From the NCBI GenBank assembly GCA_963573305.1, contig OY754337.1:68917094-68981093 (forward strand): a DNA stretch of 64,000 nucleotides. Direction: 5' to 3'. Shown in pieces: positions 21,772-32,699 of this stretch. The position numbers and the translations under genes were made by a program. Every line of letters begins with the position of its first letter. Within the stretch, counting starts at the first letter, position 1. Source of the stretch: Pyrrhosoma nymphula. Taxonomy: Eukaryota > Arthropoda > Insecta > Odonata > Coenagrionidae. The notes under the pieces are model-generated. The model searched no databases. It was not told the DNA's origin and worked only from the letters and a program-made list of their open reading frames with translations.

Positions 21772-23349
21772 CAGTGAAATCTCTCTACAACGAACCTCCA
21801 TATTTGGAAAACCTCCGTCTTACGAAGTCATGTCCTGGGACTGTTGCGTAAACTGTAAATGTAAAATACCTCCGCTAACGAACCTATATAATTACGAAAC
21901 CTCCGTAGTACGAAGTCCTTGGGAGGGCCCAAGCATTGAAGTGGACCTCCCTTAATGAAATAAAAAAAAGGCACTGTCAGTGTTTTGTCGGCGTATTGTT
22001 ATCTATATTGTGCTCATGAACAGCATTTCTTCAGCTGCTGCATGTTCCTTCTTTCTCAGTTGTTGACTCTAAAAGCACTTAAAATGGAAGTAAATATCTG
22101 CGAACTTCGCCACAGTATGGGAAATTGCATCTTCGGAAAAGTAGATTTTTTCATTGTAAATGAGAGGTATAATTTCTTTAAGACTGAGTGAGAGATGATC
22201 TTACGGTGTGCCACAATTATTAAGTATTAGTGAATAGTTACAAATGTTCGTGGCGGCCGATTTACTAGGGTTACTTTGAGTGATTCCCTGGCAAACAACG
22301 CACCCAAAGTCGCAGTTAATAACCCTAGTGCCATTTTAACTGGTCGAAGAATTTTTCCACGCATGCGGCCCAGCACTGTATATAAACAGTGTAAAATATT
22401 TCACACAAGAGAACGAACGCCATGATAACTTGACTCTGCAGTAAATATGCTGTAGAATTCCTGTTAAACATTGAGTTTAACCTAATAGATAAATCAATTT
22501 TTAGTTTTCCACGTTTAGATAGAGATTTTTTCGTTGTCTTTTATACAAGTACTCAAGTGTACTAACAGGGACAGAGTTCCGTTTATGAACACACAATGAA
22601 ACATAAGTTATGCACATTCAAGCCTATATTATTTTATTAAGCTACATATACTTTTTAAATTAATCCAATACGTCAAGAACTAGCTGAGCACGGACAAATT
22701 CCATGAAGGTGGTTGGCACAGAGGGGAAGGGTTTGGGATTGCCTCCACCCAGTGGTCGAACCAGCATCCTGCATCCAGTCCAAAGATGGACGGGAAGTTA
22801 ACTCCTTCAACTCACTTCCTTCACATATCCCCTTTTGAAATTGCTACTTATCTTTGTTTCCATTTGGAAACCCTCCTTACCAAACCCTTCTAATTGTGGG
22901 AACCGTCAGAGTTGCCGGTTCCCACCATAAGATATGTGTAAACGAGCCTTCACCGAGCCAGAGCGTCAAGTTTCCTTCATGCCCTCTGCTCTGTAGGTCT
23001 CGGATGTAAACATTTTCGAAGCCCGGAGCGGAAGGGTTATGACGCGGTACTCTCCGCTGCGGTTCTACTTCCTGCTCATTACGTAAATGTCTATGGAAAA
23101 ATTACCTGTAAATGAAGAATGCTACGTTTTTTTTCTCAATAATTCGTTCTAGAGGGGCACTTTTCATGTTTTGGGCCCAAGCGCAGACTTCGATGTACAG
23201 AGTTTTCGTAGTTAGAGAGGTTCGTTACGGGAGGTTTTTTTGCGTGCATTGTCCATTGGAAGGGTCCGGGACCTGGCCAATGACTTCGAAATAGGGAGTT
23301 TTCCTTAAAATGTCACTGTATGGGTGTTCGTTGTATGGGGGTTTTACTG
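21772..23349. mobile_element. Tigger-like non-autonomous element
   Basis: The left end is CAGTGAAATCTCTCTACAAC followed by GAAC. The right end read inward is CAGTAAAACCCCCATACAAC followed by GAAC. The right flank is TA; the left TA is changed to CA. Subterminal copies of AACCTCC and ACGAAGTC occur at both ends. I find no transposase in the 1.58 kb. Confidence 0.6.
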
Positions 23350-23585
23350 TAAAGGTTACTACACCGTTGTTGCCAAAGAAAAGCTATACAGCTACTTACA
23401 TCCCTGCCTGTCAATAGCTCCCTCCCAAATCGCTGGGAAAAGCTTACATTTTTTGGTAAATTATCTTCCAAATGCAGAAAACTGTGCTTTATGAATGTTT
23501 TAATGTATCGTTTTATAATCCTGTGACAATAGGATGAATTTTATTCAACTAGAAAGACCGGTATGACCCTGTAGACAGAAGTGGT

Positions 23586-23873
23586 ATGTATAAATTAAAG
23601 TGTAATGACTGTGATCTTTGTTATATTGGCCAAACAGGCAGAAGATTTAAGGACAGAGTGAATGAGCATAGGTCTAGTTTTATTAATTGTGACGATAAAT
23701 CCCGTCTCACTAAACACTTGTGTGATTTTAACCATTTTAGTAATTTTGACATGGAAGTCTTACACCATTTTGACAAAGAGGCTAAGCTGGATTTCTTTGA
23801 GCAATATGAAATCACTCATAGCCCGGCTAAGTTGATGTTGATGTTGTTTTTTATGATCAATCGTCTCTGTTAA
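23586..23873 (+). pseudogene. GIY-YIG endonuclease of Penelope-like element
   Basis: The frame reads MYKLKCNDCDLCYIGQTGRR followed by FKDRVNEHRSSF. It shows a Y...YIG pair (VYKI-type Y and CYIGQTGR), the following Arg, and the EH...H region of the GIY-YIG fold (LTKHLCDFNHFSNFDMEVLH), with a CxxC-type CNDC linker between the two tyrosines. In Penelope-like elements this domain follows the RT and cleaves target DNA. The first Met is not a true start, since the sequence upstream is truncated. The reading breaks near 23830 (HSPAKLMLM), so it is not functional. Confidence 0.85.
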
Positions 23874-24120
23874 ACCTTGTTTTCCCTCCCGTCCGACAAT
23901 ATGATGGCCATACCTCCTGACCTTCACCACCAACAGCTTTTCTGTGTTCTACCTCCCCCCCCTTTTCCTCTTGTGTTCCCCCTCTGAGACTTAATACCCC
24001 CCCCCACCCCCTGGCCTCCATCCCGGGGTATATATGGTGGAGTTTTTGAGAAATATGTATGTACCTTGATAATGGCATTATGTGCCGAAACAAAAAAAAA
24101 ACCTGCTTTGTTTCTCAAAG

Positions 24121-24166
24121 TGAACATAAGTATACCACAGTGTAGTGAAACGCGCGTCGTGCCAGC
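24121..24166 (+). ncRNA. Decayed hammerhead-like motif, second copy
   Basis: Here the 3' half is the better preserved: GAAACGCGCGTCGTGCC (24147-24163) has GAAA, an intact CGCGCG stem III, the GTC cleavage triplet and the stem I strand GTGCC. The stem II strand ACCAC/GTAGT has one mismatch. The 5' stem I strand and CTGATGA core are lost (ATAAGTA). Together with 5175-5219 the ancestral motif is clear. Confidence 0.5.
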
Positions 24167-24389
24167 GTAAGAAAGTTTGTGGAATTAACAAAGGTGGTTT
24201 TCTCATCATGGATATCCATAATTTCCACGAGGTCAGGCCTGAGATCATCAGTTTTGATGATATGTGATTGCATTCTGTTCATATTATTAAGAAAATACTA
24301 TTCATTTTTTACAACTATAATTCCTACTTATGAAAAACAGGAAAGGGAAGTAAAATATTAATCTCAGAGTAGAGCTGTATTTATGATGA

Positions 24390-24953
24390 TGATAACAAGG
24401 ACCTAAAGAAGCACCTGAAACTGCTGTCATCATTCCAATCCACAAAAAGGGATCGCACACTGAAGCCAATAACTATCGACCTATTGCACTACTCTCGGTT
24501 TTCTAAAACATTTTTGAGAAACTCTTTTACAATCGCGTTATGAATTATTTATGCCATTTTAACTTGCTGAATTCTTCCCAACATGGCTTCATCAAGGGAA
24601 GATCTACAATATCTGCAGCTTTCCAACTCGTTAATGATATCACTTGGGGTCTTTCCAATCAAAAGAAATCCTTGGGATTTTCTTCGACCTATCTAAAGTC
24701 TTTGACACCCTAAATCACAATATCCTGTTCTCTAAACTCAATCACATTGGAATAAATGGCAATGCTCTAGCTTGGATACGGTCTTACCTATCCAATAGAA
24801 TGCAAATAGTTCAATTAAATACAACTTTTGGTGCTGGTGCTAACACACTTAGATCCAATGCTCTCAAATCGAACTGTTGGGTCCCTCAAGGATCAATCCT
24901 GGGCCCTCTTTTATTTGTCATCTTCATCAATGATCTCAAATATCACCTACTCA
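24390..24953 (+). pseudogene. CR1/Jockey-like LINE, left part
   Basis: This RT fragment reads IPIHKKGSHTEANNYRPIAL, then SSQHGFIKGRSTISAAFQLV, then IFFDLSKVFDTLNHNILFSK, then WVPQGSILGPLLFVIFINDL. It contains the fingers and palm up to just before the active site. A 4-kb hAT interrupts it at 24954. The frame resumes at 28975 with CKVTLYADDTS when one copy of the 8-bp duplication is removed. A stop near 24505 and a frameshift near 24655 show decay. It is antisense to HERC1. Confidence 0.88.
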
Positions 24954-25956
24954 CAGTGGCGGATACAGAAAAAACTCAAGGGGGAGGCGCAAGTTATCGC
25001 GACGATTGTAGCTTTCAAACTGACTGCCTGGCAGCGACTCTGCTTCCCTTATATATGTAGCTCGGTTGTTTCGAGAACATTCGGTGCCAGAATGTTCGCT
25101 TCCAGACTTTTAAGGAGTGTGAACAAATACAAATAGTAGAATATTCGCGACTTTTCTCGAACAAATGCCAGACAGAATAACGTATCGAGATCACTAGAAT
25201 GGCCGCGACTTTTCTCGTAGGTTAGCTATCTATGCGCCAGACAGAAACGTATAAAATACGATGACGCACGCGCGTGCTACATAAGAAAGTACAACTACTC
25301 GATAACTCGACTCAGAGTCGATTGACGAAAGACACGAACGAACAGCGTGCGGGCTGACTGGCGGGGGCTTCCAAGATTCCACACGACTGAGGACGTTTTC
25401 CGGAGACTGATGCTGACCTCTGATCCATTAGTCAGCAGGGACTCGGGGACTTGCACAGTGGTCCGGATCGCGATAAAGAGGGGCAAAAATCTGATTTTTG
25501 TCAGATTAATTTGAAAATGTCATTTATATGTTTTAAGACGCTCTTAGTTCATTTCTGCTGTTATATTCAACAAAAAATAATTATTTTAGAAGATATTGGG
25601 AATTTTAATGCTAAATTAACCGATAATGAGGAGACTGCATAGAAAACGCCTGTTATTATTAAATAAGTATGCAAATACGTAAAAAGTATTTGCATAATAT
25701 GACTTCTAGACCTTTAACTTAGTAAATAATAATTAAAAAATGGGTAAAATGTAAGGCAGTTAGGGGAATTGATTCTAACGTTGAAGTGATTGCGATTATC
25801 AGTTAGCAGAGGTAGTGCCGCTGAAACTAAAAAATAAGTAATTATTAAATAAATATTAAAACGGTTTTAAGTGCAAATTAACTCATTTATGTAAATAAAA
25901 ACATACTTAGTATCTTATTAACTTTACAATTTATGTAATTCCAAATCAGATTCTCC

Positions 25957-27160
25957 TGAATTCCACTCCTCTTCCTCGCATTCACTCGCTGAGTCAGGAT
26001 ATTTTTGCAAGAGCTCACAGACCTCTTTAGGCAGATCTTTTAGGCCACGGTATTTATTTAATTCAGCACCTAATGTACCTACTGACTAATGGATCAGAGG
26101 TCAGCATCAGTCTCCGGAAAATGTCCTCAGTAGTGTGGAATCTTGAAATTTTTCTTGCGTGATGCGATAAGTTCTTATATCTTTATTCCGCGATTCCTGA
26201 GCCTCCTCCGAAAGCTCTCCAATTGGAAGAAGAGCTGACTCAATCACATCAGCACCATGCAGCAGAACTTTATGCACTGTGGGTGGCATGTAGAACCACT
26301 CATAATATTTAGCATAACATTTTGCCGTGTCCATAAATTATTCTTTAAATTTCGGGGGTTCAATTAGAAGGCCGCATGACGAAGCTCTCAAAATATTTGA
26401 AATTTTAATGATAAGTTCTTTTTCTACGAATGAAAATCAATTTTATATTTTATTTATGTGAAAAGCGTTTGAGTAAAAGAAGGTTTTTGTGAAATAAATG
26501 GATCCTTACCAGTACTTTCAGCTGATAGGCGGGCATTTTTGAAGAAGCGCCTAGCTGTGTTGCCATCATTCGATGTGCCATATTTTTGCTTTGGTAGATC
26601 AACTAATATGCCCATTCTACTTTTAAATTTCTCCTAAAGTACTTTCTTCCTTTTCCCTCTTCCACTTTTTCAATACTCATTTACATACCATATCCGTGTA
26701 GGGGGTCATCGTATGAACTAGAGACGCTTCTGCGCGCTATGTCCTCTCTCTCTTAGATTCATGGCTGTAGCAGAAGACAGTTCTGCAGGGAAAGTATTTT
26801 CTCTAAGGAATTTAGTTTTCCTTCTTTTTGATCGGATAGTGACAACCGAAAATTGTTTGTTTGGCCTACCCTTTCTTTTATTGTATGTGCTTGATAAAAA
26901 AGGCTTATTACTTAGACAATAGCCCAAGGGATGTCATATCACAATTAAAACACAGGGAAAATACGACGCTGAGGTGCTCGGAAAGTTACAATACACAACA
27001 TCAGGGAAATCAACAATTTGATTCAACCAAATCGCATCCAAAAAAGAGTTCGTTCGAGAGCAATCTCGCCATCTTTTCTCGTAACCAACAAAAAAATTTA
27101 CTTTCAAAAAATTTTTGAGCTCATTTTTTGCGCTCATCATCTTCGTGTAAAATGTAGGCA
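25957..27160 (-). pseudogene. Protein remnants of the hAT-flanked element
   Basis: Three minus-strand pieces appear in order. The first (26934-27160) includes FFVGYEKRWRDCSRTNSFLD. The second (26718-26927) includes KGRPNKQFSVVTIRSKRRKT followed by KFLRENTFPAELSSATAM. The third (25957-26334) reads MDTAKCYAKYYEWFYMPPTV, then HKVLLHGADVIESALLPIGE, then LSEEAQESRNKDIR, then LPKEVCELLQKYPDS after a frameshift. KYYEWYYMP...HGADIIxxxLLPIGELSEEAQEARNKD is a pattern I recall from a widespread uncharacterised arthropod family. The middle of the protein, where catalytic residues would be, is missing. I cannot assign a function beyond transposon-associated. Confidence 0.6.
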
Positions 27161-27299
27161 ATCCTCAAGAAGTCCCGTCAAATTACTTTTCCGGTCGTTC
27201 ATTGGCTCCTTTTTTCTCCTGCATTTTACCGTGAAGTTGCTTCCACGTAAATGTTAACGACATAGCTGTGCGTTAAAAATTAGAATCATTGGTTCGTTA

Positions 27300-28870
27300 A
27301 ATACTGAACAATATTCTTTATTCTAGAAAGTTAGGAGTTTAAACGGAAGCAAAAACAATGCAAAATTTAGTGTGGTACCCCGTACTAGATCAACTTCAAA
27401 AACGGAAATAAAAGAGAAATAGCATTCCTGATTAATTATCCTTATCGCTGTGGTGGCCAGGAACAAAAAAATCATTGAATCTCAACACTATTCCGAATTA
27501 TCACAACACTAACACTTACTTCAGAGATCACTTCAAATCACGAAGACTATTGCCAACCGAGTACCCAACGACTAAGAACTCGCATGTGTACTCATCGATG
27601 GAAAAGGACCAACTGAAGAGCACCAAAATGTTTCGACTGAAGCATGGAGGAGGCTAAAAAGAGAAGTTCCCACCACCCCCAAGAACCTGGGTCTACCCCC
27701 GAGGATAACCAGGAGGGTTTTTGTTGGACCGCAATAAAGAGAAATGTGCAATGCCTGAATTTTGTGAAAAAATGCCTACCAGCGGCAGCCCTCCAATAAA
27801 ACCCATCTGGAAAGATGCACCTGGGGGGTAAATACCACATCTGTTAACACGTGCAATTTCACTTGCAGGTCAAAGAAACCGCCTTTAGGCAATAAACACA
27901 AATTGGGTGGTGCGCTAAGCAGGGATAGTAAAATATTCCGACTAAGGACCCTTGGGTCTGGCACGTGTGCGGGTAACGGGTCTCCTGCCACTTAGGCTTT
28001 GAGGAAAGGGACAGCCAGAGGTGGGTTTTCTCAGCAGCAGTGCATACAACCAGTCTTATATACTTCCAACGTTGAACAAAATTCGATGGGAATCGTACTG
28101 AAAAGCGATCGAAGAAAATATTTTCCTCCTCTTCCAGCGTCACAATCTCGCTTAGTACCGCAGTCTGAAATTCATTCTCTCGCTCTTTCTAGAGTAAATT
28201 CGGCCAAGAACAGAATATAATAGAAAAAAAATAAACTTCTTCATTTTTAAAATCGTAATCAATAAAAAATTGGAAAAGACGTATTTTACTATGTGTCTCC
28301 ACTGTGACGAAGCTCGCGTGTCTAGTCCCGATGGTCAAGTCCGCGGCAGAGAGTCATATAAGTCGTTGTAATTCACTTATTTGCAAATATTTGCAGCTAA
28401 ATCCTTTACTAATATCTTTCTAATATAACCCACTCTTTCCACTATAAGAATCTCTGTGTCACTCGGTGTCACTCTTTTTATAATCCAACGTTTATGCGAA
28501 ATTTGCGAGAAAAAATGATTCCTCTTGAAGAACTCCTTCAGCGATCATCACAACCACTACAAGATTGAAACCTAGTTTTTCTCATGGTAAAGTGTCCATA
28601 TAATTATAATCCACACTCATTTTACCAATTTTTAATACAAAATAGAGCAAAAAAATTGTTACAAATGTGTATTTCTTCGAAAAAATTTAAAGAGCGCGGT
28701 TTAGCTAAAATTAGCTCTACTTTGAAGCAATTTACTAACAATAAACTTAGCAAAATTTTTTATGCAAAACTAAGTGTGCGGTAGGATTCCCCGGACATTT
28801 TGCTACAAGAACTGCATATTTAAAGTGAGTTTCAAGAAAGTCGAAAAAATTACTTTTGTCTGCCTTTTTT
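27300..28870. other. Non-coding interior of the hAT element
   Basis: Only short frames without recognisable similarity are present. The GGTACC-containing and proline-rich antisense frames near 27600-28140 look accidental. The segment ends at the inverted CAGTGGTCCGGATC motif near 28886. Confidence 0.4.
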
Positions 28871-28966
28871 CGGATCCGGACCACTGTGCGGCGTGGGTGG
28901 CAATGCGAGCGGCCCTGCAAGGGGGGGGCGCACGCCCCCCGCGCCCCCCATATGTATCTGCCACTG

Positions 28967-29937
28967 CCTACCCATGTGTAAGGTGACCCTGTATGCTGAC
29001 GACACCTCTACTTTGAACCTTAGCGATACATTGTTAGAAGTAACGAACGCTGCTCAAATAACTGTCTCAAGTATGGGTCAATGGTGCCTTAATAACAGCT
29101 TACAATTAAATGACCTCAAAACATCTTTTCTCCACTTCCATAATAAAATTTCTCCCCCTAATTCAAGCCCTTTACTCCGAACTATCAGTAATAATTCAAT
29201 CAAGCAGTCTAACTGTACTAAATTTTTGGGTTTAACTCTAAATGAAAATCTTGACTGGCAATTTCACATTGATAATCTGAACAAAAAAATTGCATCTGGT
29301 ATCTTTATGATTCGTAAACTTGCCCCTATCACCTCTGTGGAGATTTTAAAGCTAGTTTACTTCGCTAAAATCCACTCCTACCTGTCTTATGGTGTGATAT
29401 TTTGGGGCAACACCAGTGCTGCCACAAGGGCCTTCTCCATCCAAAAGAGATCTTTGAAAGCCATGGCTGCTGTTTCTATTAGATCTCCAGGAAAGCCACT
29501 GTTTCTCAAATTCAAAATAATGACACTACCATGTCTATTTATTTTTTATTGTGCACTATTTGTTAAAATGTATCCTGATTTGTTCTGTCCAAGTTCTACC
29601 ATACATGATTATTTTACTCGATGAAGAAATGATGTTCATCTGAGGAGGCAACCTTGTGCCTTATCTAGAAAGGGAACTCATCACTCTGCCTCCCTTATTT
29701 TTAATAAATTACCATTGCATGTAAAAACTAAGTCCAATACTGCTACTTTCAAGCGCGAATTAAGGAGGCTGCTATTACCCAAAGCCTATTACCACCAGGA
29801 CGAATTTATGTGTGATAACTTATAATTGATTTGTGTCTTTTTTTGTGTCTTTTTCTCTCTGTATTATTTTCCTTTGACTATGTTCTATGTCCCATTTTTG
29901 GACCGACTGAACAATAAAAATTATTATTATTATTATC
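28967..29937 (+). pseudogene. CR1/Jockey-like LINE, right part
   Basis: This continues the RT split at 24953. It starts CKVTLYADDTSTLNLSDTLL with the YADD active site near 28991, then WCLNNSLQLNDLKTSFLHFH, FLGLTLNENLDWQFHIDNLN and SYLSYGVIFWGNTS. A stop near 29623 is followed by the usual C-terminus (IFNKLPLHVKTKSNTATFKR, then YYHQDEFMCDNL). A short 3' UTR ends in AATAAAAATTATTATTATTA. The ATT tail abuts a truncated copy of the hAT-like repeat in which the Tigger element at 29979 is inserted. Confidence 0.9.
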
Positions 29938-29939
29938 AC

Positions 29940-29978
29940 CTATGAAGCAGCAAAAGCCTGAAATTTGAGCAAAAAATA
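29940..29978. repeat. hAT-like repeat, left flank of Tigger insertion
   Basis: GAAGCAGCAAAAGCCTG matches the paralogue near 1722-1740, and the repeat continues after the Tigger insertion at 34094. The paralogue near 1758 shows the uninterrupted TA site. Confidence 0.7.
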
Positions 29979-29994
29979 CAGTAGAAGCCCCATA

Positions 29995-31572
29995 CAGTAA
30001 GTTCTCGACTTAGACGATTAATTCGTCCCAAAAATTTCCGCGTAAGTTGAAACACAACACCTTACTAATCCACTTTTGAACCATAAACGGTGCCGCTTTT
30101 ACTACGATTAGCGGCAATTGGCGACGATAACAGAAAACGCCATCTTTTGACTTGATAAATAATGATCCCAATGATCAAATCACAACAGAAACACAAGTTC
30201 TTCTGTCTGCTGCACGAACGTGTTCTTTTTTTGCTGTGATGGACAACAGGCGTCATCTATGGAGTAGATAATTAACTATGCGGAAAGGACAAACTACGCC
30301 GAAAAAAGACGTTGATGCCGTGTAAGGCCGGTGACAGTCTCACGTTTTCTTTGCGTTTCTTTCGTCGCGACAGATATGCGGCGACAGCTTGTAAAAGGTC
30401 AAACACATAGATTTTTACAGCCATGCTTGCGACCTACGACAGATTTGAAAGTACTGCATGTCGTGTCTATGACACGACAAATAGCCGATGTACACTTCCC
30501 TTACTGAGGACTGGCAAACGTGTCGCTGCTTATCGTGCCATGTTAGTAGAGTGGGCGTTCCAAACGCCCGTAGTTTGGCATCAACTCTTGCGCGCTTGAC
30601 ACTGAGTCGTCACCCGGTGTATCTGTTGTGGCAACAGAGACACGGAGAAAACGCAACCATGTCACCGGCCTAAAGCTGGGTTCACATGGGGCGTAGCTTC
30701 GGCCGGTGGAACAGGCGAATTGACACAAGGACGGAAAGCGACGTGGAAAGCTGAGTGCGGAGACAGAAAGGGGACGAGCGGAATAGAGGAATGTGGAGGA
30801 AGGATGAGAAACTGGGAAGCGTATACACAAGGAACGGCGAAAAAGGGAAAGTAAACATGGTGGGTGTTCGAATTCTCATCTAGAAGCATTTACTGAATAA
30901 CAACGCCTGATTCTGAAGCAATGAAGAGTAAAATAAATGAAAAAAATATTCAAGAGTGTATATCATTCTCTGTAATAAAAGATATATAACAATAGGTCGT
31001 TTGTATTTTCGGGACCAATAAATTGATTTACTTCGGTGTGAAATTACCTAACGGAGAAAAAGTTAAATGAGTAGAAGTGTTTGGTAATAAGTAACTAAGG
31101 TCATTATGTATCAATTCAAATTAAATTATAATGTACGTCACTAGAAGTGCATATAATATGCAAAGATTTTGTAGATAATAGACTTCTTGGTTCCGAGATT
31201 TTGAATTGTTATCCCGGACCCACAGCGGATATAGCTGTTCATTTGTTTTGATGTCACCTTCAGCGCGCGGAACGCGGAAAATATAAAAAAATTCTATCCG
31301 CCCGATCCGCGGGCTTAAGCTCCGCCCTTCGCATTCTGGCGACCTGTGATTGGCTGTCCGCTTTACCGTATTCCGCGTCGTTTTCCATCCATTGTAATCC
31401 AGCTGCAGGCTTTAGCTCCGCCCCTTTTATCTCGGCCAACTCGTCATTGGCTTTTTGCTTTTCCGTCTCTGCATTTCCACGATGTTTTCCGTCCATGTGT
31501 ACCCCGCTTAACTGAACATCCGCGTAACTCCGGATCTGTGTAACACGGATCCGCGTAGTCAAGGACTTACTC
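29995..31572. mobile_element. TA-flanked MITE nested in the Tigger end
   Basis: The left end is CAGTAAGTTCTCGACTTA and the right end read inward is GAGTAAGTCCTTGACTAC, flanked by TA (29993-29994, 31573-31574). Removing it rejoins the outer Tigger terminus. No transposase is seen. It holds the Harbinger-like MITE at 30326-30670. Confidence 0.65.
30326..30670. mobile_element. PIF/Harbinger-like MITE
   Basis: The inverted ends are GGCCGGTGACA (30326-30336) and TGTCACCGGCC (30660-30670), with further pairing through ACGTTTTCTTTGCG and its counterpart. They are flanked by TAA (30323-30325, 30671-30673), the usual 3-bp target of PIF/Harbinger elements. It is the third nesting level. Confidence 0.72.
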
Positions 31573-31956
31573 TATAACGTGTAGGGCATATAACGAGAAG
31601 CTCGAATTTGTGAGGGATGGCCAAAGAACGATTTAAAATCCTATGATTTACATGTAAAATAAATCAGCATTAGCAAGGACAACAACCAGCCTCCACTGGG
31701 GTCGTTTACTATTATGAGTGGCAAATGTCTGCTTCAATCTCGGCAAACATGCACAAAATTGTGCTCATGTCCTCTATCATTGAAATTATGTCTAGCAGTA
31801 TTTTTTCCGCACAAGTTGACGTTCAAATGCACATTTCGGACATTCATGGCATGCCTATATTCACAAAAATAAATTCCTCATATGCCCATGCATTTCATTA
31901 TTCTTTTGTCATCCTCCTGTCTTTTTTATCAAGTTCAGTCCGACTGATACAACATC

Positions 31957-32690
31957 ATGGCTGGGAAACGAAAGTTGTTGGATCTGAAAACTAAAATACG
32001 AATTATCAAAGAATACGAAAGTGGCGATGGGTCCAAAAGCAAGATAGGGAGGCGATTTGGCATATCTTCCTCGGCCTTATTCACAATTCTGAAGAATGAG
32101 GAAAAATTTCGTGCAGCAGTGCTTCAAGAAGGAGGGCAAGGGCCTAGCTATGTTGAAACACCGGTTCCCATCAGAACTTCGAAGTTAAGCAACGTTGGGC
32201 CCGGACAGAGGTTGGATGGGTGACCCTCCTCCATACCTGCACCAGGCGTGGATGGAGAGGATACTACTCCCTCCAGACCACCGGGAGGCCGGTGGGAGAT
32301 ATACCCAGACCGGGAGAGTTAGAGGGAGTACACCCTCCATCCCTGGTACTGGGGAGAGGCGGAGGAGGTCAATCCTCTATACCTCTACCGTGGTGCTCTT
32401 GTCCCCTGTCTGCAAGTGGCAGACAGGCATGGGGTTGGCACAATGGACCAAGAAAGGTCTAAGTGCCCGGGCTCCTGACGAAGGCCCCCCCAATAACAAT
32501 CTAGCTTCAAGAAGGACGTCCAAGTAGCTAGAAACATTTGCAGCCAGGAGAATATACAAAGTTAGAATCTGCCCTTTCCTCGTGGTTTTGCTGGCAGAGA
32601 GCAGCCTCGACTGAATTCGGATAAATGGCTCATTGATGAAGGCAAAAGCAGAGTATCTAAGTGAGAGGCTCGGTATTGACAAATTGACAA
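31957..32690 (+). pseudogene. Tigger transposase N-terminus split by a 5S-SINE
   Basis: The frame opens MAGKRKLLDLKTKIRIIKEY, then SKSKIGRRFGISSSALFTIL, then KNEEKFRAAVLQEG, which is the Psq/CENP-B-N helix-turn-helix of Tigger transposases. The 5S-SINE enters after LQEG. Past it the same frame continues RPSS, a stop, then PGEYTKLESALSSWFCWQRA, the start of the HTH-CenpB domain. A shifted frame then gives INGSLMKAKAEYLSERLG. The DDE domain, expected before 34093, is not recognisable. The N-terminal 60 codons are remarkably intact. Confidence 0.82.
32134..32503 (+). mobile_element. 5S rRNA-derived SINE (SINE3-like), copy 1
   Basis: The flanks GCTTCAAGAAGGA at 32121-32133 and 32504-32516 are an exact 13-bp duplication. 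The head GGTTCCCATCAGAACTTCGA followed by AGTTAAGCAACGTTGGGC resembles 5S rRNA (GGTTCTCGTCCGATCACCGA, AAGTTAAGCAGCGTCGGGC) and contains its internal Pol III promoter region. The body is GC-rich with GGGAGG/CCCTCC repeats. The tail is AATAACAAT. A second copy lies at 46344-46724 on the other strand. Confidence 0.88.
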
Positions 32691-32699
32691 ATTTAAATG

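Larger units (their letters stand above)
23575..24270 (+). mobile_element. Penelope-like element, 3' fragment
   Basis: The fragment begins in the GIY-YIG domain and continues through a 3' non-coding part to a tail shared with 5150-5315 and 700-782. The order GIY-YIG, then a hammerhead-like segment, then GGATATCCATAATTTCCACG is consistent with the 3' end of an endonuclease-bearing Penelope-like element running into its terminal repeat. The RT domain is missing. Confidence 0.75.
24954..28966. mobile_element. hAT-type element (4.0 kb) in a LINE
   Basis: The left end CAGTGGCGGATACAG and right end (read inward) CAGTGGCAGATACAT are inverted. They are flanked by CCTACTCA (24946-24953) and CCTACCCA (28967-28974), an 8-bp duplication with one change. 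The last ~50 bp are extremely GC-rich (GCGCACGCCCCCCGCGCCCC). Inside are minus-strand protein remnants (25957-27160), a second pair of CAGTGGTCCGGATC ends (25456 and, inverted, 28886) and an internal inverted repeat. It is internally rearranged. Confidence 0.8.

Noticed and set aside
30543..30889. Three overlapping minus-strand frames, Pro/Ser-rich
   Set aside because: They straddle the end of the Harbinger-like MITE and have no consistent coding signal.
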